DNA from: Saprospiraceae bacterium
GTDB taxonomy: Bacteria > Bacteroidota > Bacteroidia > Chitinophagales > Saprospiraceae
Direction: 5' to 3'
Length of the DNA: 64,000 nt
Assembly (NCBI GenBank): GCA_016713025.1
Contig: JADJPZ010000004.1
Location: 3,821,001-3,885,000 of the forward strand
Part shown: positions 44,001 through 52,534 of the stretch, in pieces
Layout of the letters: each line of letters opens with the position of its first letter
Position numbering within the stretch: the first letter of the stretch is position 1
Made by a program: the position numbers and the translations under genes
Notes under the pieces: generated by a model
Databases searched by the model: none
Seen by the model: only the letters and a program-made list of their open reading frames with translations
What the model was told of the DNA's origin: nothing

Positions 44001-44129
44001 GAAGAGCGTCTCAAACTGACGCAAAAACTTCATGGAATCATATCGTCCATCACGATTGAAGACTTATATGACGCACAGAGTAATTCATGCGGTACAAAGG
44101 TAATGATAATCTTAAATCATAAAAAATAA
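41064..44129 (+). CDS. Two-component sensor, beta-propeller LytS-type histidine kinase
   Basis: 1021 residues. Signal peptide about 1-24; periplasmic propeller repeats of the Reg_prop type (YRDKTGFLWISTDKGLNRYDG, EDSKGRLWINTDDGLSLFD, DQSGRIWIGG); a Y_Y_Y domain about 690-755 (NLIIGFGYLDPES, LSPGAYTIKVRQR); one membrane helix near 772-790; then a His_kinase (PF06580) with phospho-acceptor His822 in QMNPHFIFN; and an ATPase part (LQPFVENAIWHGL, VDNGIGREKA). Unlike SusR-type hybrids it has no receiver; the regulator is the next gene, two bases away. Confidence 0.95.
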   Translation: MHYQIYKFWFNLTIIIFWLPYNLFAQQSYQTNIYGIKDGLSSELCRSMYRDKTGFLWISTDKGLNRYDGNSFYTFKHKAGDLNSISNNSCNGMLEDSKGRLWINTDDGLSLFDHKNHTFKNYYPDTTVMPIQGISYTEMLEDQSGRIWIGGYFDVLIFDPETEKFVKSGWYDFAFNAGIIKSEQRNSITQSIKRKSKTEFWLMTVYGLFSVQTTSMVFKYHPHPDVKDYFAFNIHEIDKNGTLWIGTYDQCFYTYHSSTETWKHHTCPPAPNYLTDQILKIKSFGHDTMMMLRSDGIFLYNTKTKKFSDFAFEEDKGLLSNGSYTNFEVYDNHIYFLKSGPTPLIHCQRKNSYFSKTKIPLPKGFTNNHSYITSSGKILTGDWEKGQIAICDNQFCYILRDKDNSTNLGILQLYFAASDNLQYISTSKCVYLLNEDDQKLSKYEVPAFINSNTEIEFRNFVEDKQGNIYIRERNTGIYIIRKGSHILEYFDTKISGTLFSALHYDQSTDKIWLGTEKNGLYIIDTKTQISKNYPFSRAGTNRKAFVSDIIGDKHGNVYLLMPGRGLMYISSSDMKAKLFTTLGGMPSDAVRYGYVAPDSILWITSEVGLIAFNRKNERFYSFDREKNAALFNYRIFPDHNGQIAQNQFPDNMIQIDDSILNNERTNGRIYIKEVRLFGTNIAVDSIIVLNYNQNNLIIGFGYLDPESATIPDLQFNINGREWESMQAMSVGMYNLSPGAYTIKVRQRYDHEKEFDVQLVINPPWWKTIWFYMFVSTFLFGFIFWAYKKRISYIRKEEYEKNKLKQRIAEIEMTALRAQMNPHFIFNCLNSINRFILTSNTDEASEYLTKFSRLIRMILDASREDVVPLDAELEALRLYIELESMRFQDSFEWKIIINEDVRTLDIMVPPLLLQPFVENAIWHGLMQAPALMVKKLNVNIYKKADDIKIEIVDNGIGREKATFLKSKSGDKHKSHGIALTEERLKLTQKLHGIISSITIEDLYDAQSNSCGTKVMIILNHKK

Positions 44130-44131
44130 CC

Positions 44132-44860
44132 ATGACAGCAATTATCATAGATGATGAGTTGCATTGCACTGATGTAATGCAAATTCTACTGACAAAACAC
44201 TGCCCTGAAGTAAATATAACGGGCATTTTCAACGATTCGATTCAGGCGTTGGATTTTCTCGGGCATCATCAGCCGGACATCTTATTTCTGGACATTGAAA
44301 TGCCACAGATGAATGGTTTTGATTTGCTGAAAAAATTGGGAAAGATTACTTCAAGAATCGTATTTACCACAGCATATGATCGGTATGCTATTAAGGCTTT
44401 TAAATTCAGTGCCATAGATTATTTGCTAAAGCCCATAGATAAGGCTGAATTGATATCTGCCGTAAAAAAATCATCTTCAGCACCATCTATGGAAGCCATC
44501 CGTCATCTGCATTACCTGAGTCAAACAGAAGTACCTGAAAAAATTCTGCTCCCGATAGGTAATGAAATTATTTTTGTACATGTAAAAGACATTATTTGTT
44601 GTGAAGCTGATGGAAGTTATTGTAGAGTATACTGTAATGAACTGGAGAAACCATATCTATTATCAAAGACCCTGCGAGACATAGAGGCGTTGCTCAACAA
44701 TCCAGAATTTTTCAGACCACATGCTTCATGGTTAATTAAGGAATCATACATCAGGAAGATAGTGAAGGGAGATGCAATGGAGATCATTATGGCGGAAGAC
44801 ATCAGAGTACCTGTATCGAGGAACAAACGTCAGGAAGTCATCGACAGGTTAGTGAAGTGA
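44132..44860 (+). CDS. LytTR-family response regulator
   Basis: 242 residues. Receiver domain 1-115 with acidic pair DD at 7-8, phospho-acceptor Asp54 in LFLDIEMPQMNGF, Thr in IVFTTAYDRY and Lys in LLKPIDKAEL. LytTR DNA-binding domain at about 140-240 (VHVKDIICCEADGSYCRVYCN, FRPHASWLIKESYIRKI, VPVSRNKRQEVID). Co-transcribed with the kinase. No target site could be defined in the window. Confidence 0.96.
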   Translation: MTAIIIDDELHCTDVMQILLTKHCPEVNITGIFNDSIQALDFLGHHQPDILFLDIEMPQMNGFDLLKKLGKITSRIVFTTAYDRYAIKAFKFSAIDYLLKPIDKAELISAVKKSSSAPSMEAIRHLHYLSQTEVPEKILLPIGNEIIFVHVKDIICCEADGSYCRVYCNELEKPYLLSKTLRDIEALLNNPEFFRPHASWLIKESYIRKIVKGDAMEIIMAEDIRVPVSRNKRQEVIDRLVK

Positions 44861-45233
44861 TGATATATATATATAATATTGATGTAAATGACCCTTTTTC
44901 TTTGCCATATACTTTCACTCCAAGACCATTTTCATGTTCTTCAAAAGGTGTAAATGTGCTCCTGAAATCAACTTGTTTTGTCAAAAAACATTTTGCTTGT
45001 CTTTTTATACTTAAAGTAAATTTGATTATAATAACCAAAAGATATCATTCCAAGCCGTTATGTGTTCTTTCTCAGAAACTAAGGTTATAAAGATTTTGTT
45101 TATTTGATTAATTACTCTTCAAACCAATTTTTTTAGCTTGTTTGAAGGATGGATAATAGAGAACAAACGATTGCGAAAACGAATGCAATTTAAATTGTCT
45201 AAGAAAGACGAATGAAATTTATTCAATGATTGA
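44861..45233. other. Intergenic region between convergent genes
   Basis: No gene seen. It starts with a short AT dinucleotide run (TATATATATATAAT) and is otherwise AT-rich. Confidence 0.4.
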
Positions 45234-46007
45234 CTACTTTTCTGCTATATAATACAAGTCTAAACAAGTCTCTTTAGCTTCACTGATACTATAATCATCC
45301 AGGGAGAAGTCAGAGACTAAACCTGTGTTATCTTTAAGAAGCCGACGACGATTTATTCTGTTGAGGATATCATACGGAATCTGTAACATCCATCTTGGAG
45401 CTTTATGTTGCAAGTCAAAAATATCGAACCGAGTGATTCGCTCTACTGATTTTTTATTTTTTTCGTAGTATTCAAAGACTTTTTCATTTCCATAAACTCC
45501 GTTTTTAATGACAGATGGAAATTTGACTTTTAGCAAAGTATCAAGTTCACCGGTGGTGTATTCGCGGATATGCCAAGGATTGCGGGTTAGGGTCATTTTG
45601 ATGTTTGGGGTGGATACGATGAGTTTACCACCTTTTTTAAGTACCCTATGTATTTCACTAACAAAAGCCTTGTCGTCTTCAATATGCTCTATAACCTGAA
45701 AGGTAATCACAAAATCAAATGAATTGTCAGGAATTCCACTAAGTGGAGGAACCTCCATTTTAGTAAAACTAACATTGGAATAAGTTTTGACCATCGATTG
45801 CACTTGTTCATTATCAAACTTGTCAAGGGTGACATACTTATCTGCTTTTGGACTGATGATTTTTATACCATAGCCGCTACCGGTACCTATCTCCAGAATA
45901 TCTCCGGAAACAATTTTGGCTGCTTCATGGTATGCCAATAATGATCGCTGATAAATATAATTGTCTGATGCGTCTACATCTGAAACTCTTTCGGCTGTTT
46001 GTAACAT
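45234..46007 (-). CDS. Class I SAM-dependent methyltransferase
   Basis: 257 residues from ATG 46007; an ATG at 46028 adds seven. SAM-binding motif I VSGDILEIGTGSGYGI, post-I VTLDKFDNEQVQ, motif III-like FDFVITFQVIEHIEDD, and HRVLKKGGKLIVSTPN, as in Methyltransf_11/25 enzymes. The C-terminal part (HIREYTTGELDTLLKVKFPSV) is like methyltransferases acting on lipid- or sugar-linked substrates. Substrate unknown. Confidence 0.85.
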   Translation of the reverse strand: MLQTAERVSDVDASDNYIYQRSLLAYHEAAKIVSGDILEIGTGSGYGIKIISPKADKYVTLDKFDNEQVQSMVKTYSNVSFTKMEVPPLSGIPDNSFDFVITFQVIEHIEDDKAFVSEIHRVLKKGGKLIVSTPNIKMTLTRNPWHIREYTTGELDTLLKVKFPSVIKNGVYGNEKVFEYYEKNKKSVERITRFDIFDLQHKAPRWMLQIPYDILNRINRRRLLKDNTGLVSDFSLDDYSISEAKETCLDLYYIAEK

Positions 46008-46074
46008 ATTTATAATAATTTGAAGCACAAAGATAACAACATATACATTAGTGTATGTTTAAAGTTTGTTCATT

Positions 46075-46232
46075 GTGTGTATAACAAATTGCACAAATTA
46101 ATATTTTCTTCCCCGCTACCCTCATTCCCTAAAGAGCCTGTCAAGCTACGCTTGAGACGATCCACCCAATCCAACCACATTTTTACCGTCTATTAAGAAT
46201 AATAGAGAAAACGTGCAATTTGAAATACACAC
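46075..46232. mobile_element. 158-bp MITE sharing ends with the ISKra4-like element
   Basis: Left end GTGTGTATAACAAATTGCAC is identical to the terminal repeat of the IS at 11880; right end GTGCAATTTGAAATACACAC is its complement with three changes. A 9-bp target duplication TTGTTCATT flanks it (46066-46074, 46233-46241). It has no coding capacity. It is most likely mobilised by that IS family. Confidence 0.9.
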
Positions 46233-46390
46233 TTGTTCATTTGGCTCAGACCGGCAAATTTTCAACATACTTAATATAGTGAACAGAAAATGTTCTAAGA
46301 AAATTTTGAATCATAATGTATTGTAAATTAAATAATTATGATTATAAATTTTCGCAATAAATATCTGTTTGGTATAAAACTTTTTGGCTA

Positions 46391-46951
46391 TCATTTATTG
46401 AGCTCGTCCATAGTGAGCTTGAGACCTATTGTGACAAAATTTTTTATAGCACGCGAAGCTTTTCCTATCATAATGTCAACATCAGGTTGTTCTTCTTTTT
46501 TCCACCTGCCCAAAACGTAATTTACTTGTTGCCCCGGATGAAAGTCTTTACCTATACCCATGCGTAACCTGACATAATTACTATGGCCAAACTTCTCCTG
46601 GATGTCCTTAAGTCCATTATGACCACCATCACTCCCTTTGTCCCTTAGTCTGAGTTTACCGAGATCCAAGTGCATGTCATCAACGATTACCATTAGATTT
46701 TCTGGCTGAATTTTGTGTTTGTCTACCCAATATTTAACGGCCTTTCCGCTTAAATTCATATAGGTATTGGGTTTGAGCAATATTAGTGTTCTGCCTTTAT
46801 GCTTTATTTCCACAAGGTCTCCCAGAGTGTTTGAACTAAAAGTCACACCTGAGTCTTTTGCCAGATGGTCTAAAACGTCAAAACCTATATTGTGACGTGT
46901 ATTTTCATATTGAGCGCCGATATTGCCCAGACCAGCAATTAAGTATTTCAT
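46391..46951 (-). CDS. pth: Peptidyl-tRNA hydrolase
   Basis: 186 residues, normal length. Releases peptides from peptidyl-tRNA that drops off ribosomes. Motifs: IAGLGNIGAQYENTRHNIGFDVL with the catalytic His about 20, KPNTYMNLSGKAV, VIVDDMHLDLGKLRLRDKGSDGGHNGL, and YVRLRMGIGK. It stands between the MITE region and the receptor cluster on the same strand. Confidence 0.95.
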   Translation of the reverse strand: MKYLIAGLGNIGAQYENTRHNIGFDVLDHLAKDSGVTFSSNTLGDLVEIKHKGRTLILLKPNTYMNLSGKAVKYWVDKHKIQPENLMVIVDDMHLDLGKLRLRDKGSDGGHNGLKDIQEKFGHSNYVRLRMGIGKDFHPGQQVNYVLGRWKKEEQPDVDIMIGKASRAIKNFVTIGLKLTMDELNK

Positions 46952-46982
46952 AATCAGTAAATCAATACTTGTTCAGTTTTAT

Positions 46983-48581
46983 TCATTTTTCTGACAATTC
47001 CGCAGATGTAAAATTAAATTTTCCTTGGGCTGAATATACAACAAAAATATTTTTAGGAAATTTCACACTGCTATCCTTTAATTCTACCTCCATGGGATTT
47101 TGACCATGTTCTATGTTTTTCCAAAGCAGAGTCTGAATCAATGCAGGCTTGCCAGAAAGTTTTGCTTCTGATATGATGGTCTGGTGTTCAGTAAATTGAT
47201 TTTGGAAACCATTTATTTTCATCTGTGGTGTGACGTTGTTTTTATTTTTAGTATCTATGGTGATAATACCATTGGTACCAAAAGCATACACCCATGGTAT
47301 GATTTCCTTTTTATCATAAAAAATTTGCATCGAAGTTATTTGTTCAGGCTTCATGTCTGAAATTTTTTTATAATCAGTCTCAGGTTTGCCATCTACGATA
47401 AAAAATGGATTCGTCCATTCTATTTTTTCATATGTATTGGTAAATCTTGGTGGTGGGCTCAAAGTAGCCACTGTATTTGATTTATCTGTTTTGAATCTCA
47501 ATTCAAGAGCGTTTTCTTTGCAAAAAGTCTGCAGATCGGGAAATTTTTTGTAGGTCGTAGGATTGAAGCTTGAATAAGGTTTTGGCACATCATTCTTTTT
47601 CATCAATATGGGGTTTCTCAGTCCAAAAGTCACAACTTCAAAATATTGGTGAATGTTATCCCTTTTTCTGATAAGTGTAGCGTCTTTCTGCATTTTATCC
47701 CAGGATATTTCCGAAAGTCCACTTAATGTCAGCGATGATTTTTTATCTGGAAATACTGGTTTTACACTATTGTTTTGATATACAAAGAGGTTGAATCCGT
47801 GTACACCCTCATAATCATCAAGGATAAAAATAGCTTTGCCTTCAGAATCTGATTTTGAAATAAACAACTTTTCAGATACAGGAGAGTAAAGACCTACCAA
47901 ACCAAATTGTTTTTGTCCTTTATCATCTGACATGTATAATATATAAAATAATTTTTCAGAAAAGCTTTGGGCAAAAGACTGAGCCCAATTCCTGCGTGTA
48001 TGTTGAATATTCAGGTTTCTATCCGAGGTGGCGGCAATAAATTTTATGGAGTCCATACGCGGAGAAGAAAATCTGACTTTATAGGTTTCATTGACTTTGT
48101 CATAAAATGAGCTTACTTTAAAACCCGCATTATCCCCTGAGAGTTTACTCTCTTTTACAACCTCAAAAAATGTTTCTTTGGATAATTTTGTTTCTCTCAG
48201 ATTTATAAGGTTAATAGTAGTTGAAGCAAGATCTACAATATTTCTGTTTGTCACATTTTCGATGGTGCATACATAGGTGTCAATTGTATAAGTTCCGGAA
48301 GGAAGTTCTGACGACAACGGAATATAAAAGCTGCTTTGATTATTGTAAATTTTTGATGATGTGTTGTGGACCAAATTTCCTGTCTGTGCATTTCTGACTT
48401 CGATGTGTAAAGCTTTATTATGTATTTTGACTCCATCTATGACTAAAACCCCGTTTGCTACCTCTCCTGTGCCGTAATTTTCTCTGTCAAGGATGAGATA
48501 GATATTGGTGCTTTGTGCGTTTATAATTGTAATGTTGATGATAAAAATCAAAAAATATAAAATTGATTGTATAGATTTCAT
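46983..48581 (-). CDS. Secreted MG2-like protein with TonB-plug-like C-terminus
   Basis: 532 residues with a signal peptide (about 1-22, ending INAQS). The N-terminal half looks like an MG2/macroglobulin-type strand pattern (IYLILDRENYGTGEVANGVL, YIPLSSELPSGTYTIDTYV). The C-terminal part (NPFFIVDGKPETDY, ITSMQIFYDKKE, FGTNGIITIDTKNK) copies the end of a TonB-receptor plug domain. Such fusions occur beside TonB receptors in Bacteroidota. It follows the receptor and DUF4249 genes on the same strand and probably assists them. Confidence 0.7.
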   Translation of the reverse strand: MKSIQSILYFLIFIINITIINAQSTNIYLILDRENYGTGEVANGVLVIDGVKIHNKALHIEVRNAQTGNLVHNTSSKIYNNQSSFYIPLSSELPSGTYTIDTYVCTIENVTNRNIVDLASTTINLINLRETKLSKETFFEVVKESKLSGDNAGFKVSSFYDKVNETYKVRFSSPRMDSIKFIAATSDRNLNIQHTRRNWAQSFAQSFSEKLFYILYMSDDKGQKQFGLVGLYSPVSEKLFISKSDSEGKAIFILDDYEGVHGFNLFVYQNNSVKPVFPDKKSSLTLSGLSEISWDKMQKDATLIRKRDNIHQYFEVVTFGLRNPILMKKNDVPKPYSSFNPTTYKKFPDLQTFCKENALELRFKTDKSNTVATLSPPPRFTNTYEKIEWTNPFFIVDGKPETDYKKISDMKPEQITSMQIFYDKKEIIPWVYAFGTNGIITIDTKNKNNVTPQMKINGFQNQFTEHQTIISEAKLSGKPALIQTLLWKNIEHGQNPMEVELKDSSVKFPKNIFVVYSAQGKFNFTSAELSEK

Positions 48582-48614
48582 AAACTGTCTTTCTTTTTAA
48601 TTAATGCCAAAAAA

Positions 48615-49640
48615 TTATCTCCAGTATGAAGGCCTCACCAGACTGGCATTTTTGAATAATAAACAATTGCAACACTGCACTGCGGGACAATCGCTGGCTT
48701 CATTGGGTGGTATCGGGCAAAGTCTTGAAGGATTTCCCAATTGATCGGGACTTAAAAATATTCTCGCTGTATCCTGTTGAGTGGCAAAAAAGTATCCTGT
48801 CACAAGCTTTGTAGTGTCTGATACACATTTAAAATTTGTAGGCAGTGCTCCCGGAGGTGTCTCAAATATATTTCCTTCTCTTTGGACAAGGTTGTTATAT
48901 GCTATAAAATATGATTGTGCTTTTTTATCAATAGCTTGCTGCACAATAGTAATATAAGAACCCTCAGAGTATTCGTGATCAACAATGTCTTTGACCACCG
49001 TCAAATCCAAAGCTTTGTTGACCTCAAGATTGTTGGCATCTATAAGACTGACTTTAGTTTTGTTTAGTGTATTTGAAAAATAGCAAGTCCTTAAATTCGG
49101 GCCACCAAATTTTTGTTCGGTCATCTTAAATACCTGAAATAAGTCCCATTTTAATATTTTGTTTTTATTTTCATTATTTAACGTTGTGTTGACCGACAGG
49201 CTAAGACCTTCCTTGACACCGGGCTCGTACTTAAAAGAAGTTTTTTGTATCGAAGGTGAAGGGTACAACTCCTCAAATGAGGATTCATAAGTATCTCCAT
49301 TATTGTTAAATACCCGTATTTTATACTTTTGACCATAAGTAAACTTAAAACTCGCAGTTTCATTGGCTGAATAGCGGCCAATGGCGTATCGGTTTAGTAC
49401 AAGTTTATTGCCGGCTGAATTGATCACAGAAACTTCATCAGCTATAAAAGCAAAAGACCTGTCCGTATTGAATGAAGACTGAATCAAGTCCACCAATATT
49501 CTTCCTGTTTCTTTGTATTTTATCATTTTTGCATCAATGACCAACACTGTTTTGGCATTTTCATCATTAATGAGGTTGATTGGGTCAACACATTTTGACA
49601 GAAACAGTATTGACATTGACATAATGATTATTTTTTTCAT
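48615..49640 (-). CDS. DUF4249 lipoprotein
   Basis: 341 residues. Lipoprotein signal (IIIMSMSILFLSKC, Cys about 17), then DUF4249 features: LVIDAKMIKYKETGRILVDLIQ, YSANETASFKFTYGQKYKIRVF, and a Cys-rich C-terminus (CPAVQCCNCLLF, SLVRPSYW). DUF4249 proteins are regularly encoded directly after a TonB-dependent receptor and are thought to be its outer-surface partner, in the manner of SusD. Here it lies 21 bases after the receptor gene. Confidence 0.92.
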   Translation of the reverse strand: MKKIIIMSMSILFLSKCVDPINLINDENAKTVLVIDAKMIKYKETGRILVDLIQSSFNTDRSFAFIADEVSVINSAGNKLVLNRYAIGRYSANETASFKFTYGQKYKIRVFNNNGDTYESSFEELYPSPSIQKTSFKYEPGVKEGLSLSVNTTLNNENKNKILKWDLFQVFKMTEQKFGGPNLRTCYFSNTLNKTKVSLIDANNLEVNKALDLTVVKDIVDHEYSEGSYITIVQQAIDKKAQSYFIAYNNLVQREGNIFETPPGALPTNFKCVSDTTKLVTGYFFATQQDTARIFLSPDQLGNPSRLCPIPPNEASDCPAVQCCNCLLFKNASLVRPSYWR

Positions 49641-49661
49641 GATCTCTTTATTATTTTCTGA

Positions 49662-52346
49662 TTATTCAAATTCGATATTAAAACTCAAAGATGGAAAGAT
49701 AGTCCCTATCACAGCAAGTCTGTTGGCCTGAGGAGTCGGTACATCCCGAGATGATCGGCTGTAAAAGACAGAAAACGGATTTTTTCGCGCATAAACATTA
49801 TATATGGTAAATGTCCAGCTTGTCTTTATTTTAGCTGCCTTATTGTGTGTTTTTCCAAAATTGGCAGAAAGGTCGAGTCTGTGAGTATCAGGAATCCTAA
49901 GTGCATTTCTTTCAGAATAAATGGGTACGTACACACCATCAAAAGTGACAAAACTCGACACCGGTGCTGTGGTAGGCCTACCTGACCGGTATGTAAAATT
50001 GGCGGTAAATGTCGTTTTTTCTATAGGTTGTATATTGAGTACAAGCGACACATTATGGGGCTGATCAAAGTTGGTAAAATATGGCTCGCCTTTGTTAATA
50101 CCGCTTACTTTGTATTTGGTTTCTGAATAGGTATAAGAGACAAATCCGTTGAGGACACCTTTATTTTTTTTCATACTGAACTCAACACCTCTTGATTGTC
50201 CTGTACCTTTGAGCAGTTCAGTTTCGATATGTGGGTTAACAAAAAGATCCGCGTAGTCTTTGTAGTCATATATATTCTTCAGATTTCTTTGATAGGCTTC
50301 CACGGATATTTCCCATGTATTGTTTTGCGATCCGAAAAACATACCGGCAGAATAGTTGTCTGATCTGCTCGGTTCAAAAATTTGATTGACCAATTGCCAC
50401 TGACTTGAAGGTGTTGGTACATCTGAATTGAAAACCTGATTTAAATATTGACTTGTCTGACCAAAACCAGCCTTAAATGCAACAACAGAACTTAGATTTA
50501 TCTTAATTGATGATCTCAATTCAGGGTAAAGGTATGTTTTTAATGTGCCGTCTCTGATTTCAGAACCTATGATGTTTTCTTCTGAAATTACATTGTCTTT
50601 ATATTGAAAGGTGGTCTTTGGTCCTTTTGCAGCAAAATGGTTAACTCTTGCACCCAAGAGGACTTCCATCCAGTCATTGAGTTTAATATCTGATGAAATG
50701 TATGCCGCAGACTCAATCCCTTTTTCCAATTCAAGTTTTTCAGATTGTCTTAATGATGTCAGGTTGAGCGGCCTGAATTCGCCGGGCAAAACATCATACA
50801 AAGTAGTACTTACACCTGCATCAGTCAACACTTTACCAATTTTGAATGACAATTTGTTATGTCCCCTGATATATTTGATTTTTGATGAAAATACCGAAGC
50901 CAGCTGACTGTCAAAATCACTTTGATTGCTGATATAGTCTGACCAAACAAATGAAAGCTTGTTTGTAACATTATCATTAAACAATGTTCTGAGACTTGCT
51001 TGCGCTATTTTTGTAGAATAATCAAATCCAAATTCATTGTTGTAAATAAAATCATCGGCAGAATAATACCCTGATAATGAAAGTGTACTTTTGCCTGCTT
51101 TGATATTGATTTTACCGTTGAGGTCATAAAATCCTGCGGAGCTATTTTTTATATCAGGTTGCTTAAACACTTTGAATATCAGATCAGAGTAAGTAGTTCG
51201 CCCGGACAAAATGATGTTTGATCCCTTAAAAATCGGAATTTCTGCAGTTCCTGTAGTAGAGAGAACATTTATATTTGCTTTAAGGCGAAATTTATCAACA
51301 TTTTCTTTGGTCTGCACTTCCAGTACGGATGACAATCTTCCTCCATATTGAGCATTAAATGCACCCTTGTGCAGAGTAGCTGTCTTAATCATATCTGCAT
51401 TAAAGGTGCTGAAAAATCCCAGTGCGTGTGATGAATTGAAAAGTATTGCTTCATCCTGCATGACTAAGTTTTGGTCCACATTGCCACCTCTGACATTAAA
51501 CCCTGATGCTCCTTCACCTACTGACGAAACTCCCGGGTTTAATAGCACGGCTTTGATTACATCTCTTTCTCCAAGAAAAGTTGGTATTTTTTCAAGTGCC
51601 TTAATATCAACTCTGTTGATACCTGTTTGTGTTTCTTTAAGTGCACTTCCGGCTCCTGTACCACTGATGACAACCTCGTCCAGTACTTGTGACTCTTTTT
51701 CGATTCTGATGGTATATTCTACCTCGCCTGTTATATCAAAATTTATGGACAATGGTTTGTATCCCAGATATGATATTTGTAGAGCATTCATGCCTTTATT
51801 CAGGTTAAGAAAAAATTTGCCATCAGTATCAGTAACCGTTCTTACTTTGCCGTTTACTGAGATGGCAGCACCAATGATCTCTTCCTTTGTTAAAACATCC
51901 CTCACGACAGCGTTTAGTGTATTTTTACTGGTAGAAGAAGTTGACCCTTGTAGCTTTATTGTTTTACCACTGAAGTCTGCCAGAGTCTGAGATTTTAATA
52001 TTTCTTCATTGATGACATCTCTTGGTGCAGTTTCTGATGTAGTTTCAAAAATCAGAAAATATGCATTACCATACTCCACTACACTAAGCCCTGAACCCAA
52101 AACCAGTTCTTTTATAGCTTCAGTCAGAGGTTTGTCTTTCCAATTTACACTTTTATTGCCTAAAGGCAGATCAGCCGGCTTATAAAATATAGGAGTTGCA
52201 TATTTATTTCTTATGTCCTCAAGTATAACGGATGTTGATAGATTGTTGTAGTTGGCTGTAATTTTTATACTTTCAGACTGGGTATAACTATTGAGCGATA
52301 GCAATAATAAAAAGAAAAGTAGAATTTTGCTTACCGATTTATTCAT
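49662..52346 (-). CDS. TonB-dependent outer-membrane receptor
   Basis: 894 residues. Signal peptide (about 1-22), STN domain at 25-105 (LSTSVILEDIRNKYATPIFY), a CarboxypepD_reg-like domain about 140-215 (VTDTDGKFFLNLNKGMNALQISYLGYK), plug about 230-340 (GERDVIKAVLLNPGVSSVGEGASGFNVRGGN) and a beta barrel ending in an aromatic strand (SLSFNIEFE). The STN domain suggests signalling to an anti-sigma factor, but no FecI/FecR pair is adjacent. Substrate unknown. Head of a three-gene operon with the DUF4249 and MG2-like genes. Confidence 0.95.
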   Translation of the reverse strand: MNKSVSKILLFFLLLLSLNSYTQSESIKITANYNNLSTSVILEDIRNKYATPIFYKPADLPLGNKSVNWKDKPLTEAIKELVLGSGLSVVEYGNAYFLIFETTSETAPRDVINEEILKSQTLADFSGKTIKLQGSTSSTSKNTLNAVVRDVLTKEEIIGAAISVNGKVRTVTDTDGKFFLNLNKGMNALQISYLGYKPLSINFDITGEVEYTIRIEKESQVLDEVVISGTGAGSALKETQTGINRVDIKALEKIPTFLGERDVIKAVLLNPGVSSVGEGASGFNVRGGNVDQNLVMQDEAILFNSSHALGFFSTFNADMIKTATLHKGAFNAQYGGRLSSVLEVQTKENVDKFRLKANINVLSTTGTAEIPIFKGSNIILSGRTTYSDLIFKVFKQPDIKNSSAGFYDLNGKINIKAGKSTLSLSGYYSADDFIYNNEFGFDYSTKIAQASLRTLFNDNVTNKLSFVWSDYISNQSDFDSQLASVFSSKIKYIRGHNKLSFKIGKVLTDAGVSTTLYDVLPGEFRPLNLTSLRQSEKLELEKGIESAAYISSDIKLNDWMEVLLGARVNHFAAKGPKTTFQYKDNVISEENIIGSEIRDGTLKTYLYPELRSSIKINLSSVVAFKAGFGQTSQYLNQVFNSDVPTPSSQWQLVNQIFEPSRSDNYSAGMFFGSQNNTWEISVEAYQRNLKNIYDYKDYADLFVNPHIETELLKGTGQSRGVEFSMKKNKGVLNGFVSYTYSETKYKVSGINKGEPYFTNFDQPHNVSLVLNIQPIEKTTFTANFTYRSGRPTTAPVSSFVTFDGVYVPIYSERNALRIPDTHRLDLSANFGKTHNKAAKIKTSWTFTIYNVYARKNPFSVFYSRSSRDVPTPQANRLAVIGTIFPSLSFNIEFE

Positions 52347-52534
52347 AATAAAAGTTAAAATAATTGTTTTGATAAATAGAAACGCAAAAATAAACTAAAA
52401 ACCATTAGCTTCTCTCACATTAAACGTGCTAAAGTCATTTATCGCTGCTTTTTTTTATCAAGCAGTAGGGCTATGAGTGATTTTTGTATTAAAAAGTGAG
52501 TATTCTGTTCTATATGTAAGTGAAATCCTTGAAT

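Noticed and set aside
44861..44900. AT dinucleotide run as a phase-variation repeat
   Set aside because: Only about six units, downstream of both convergent genes, so length changes would not affect a promoter or frame.
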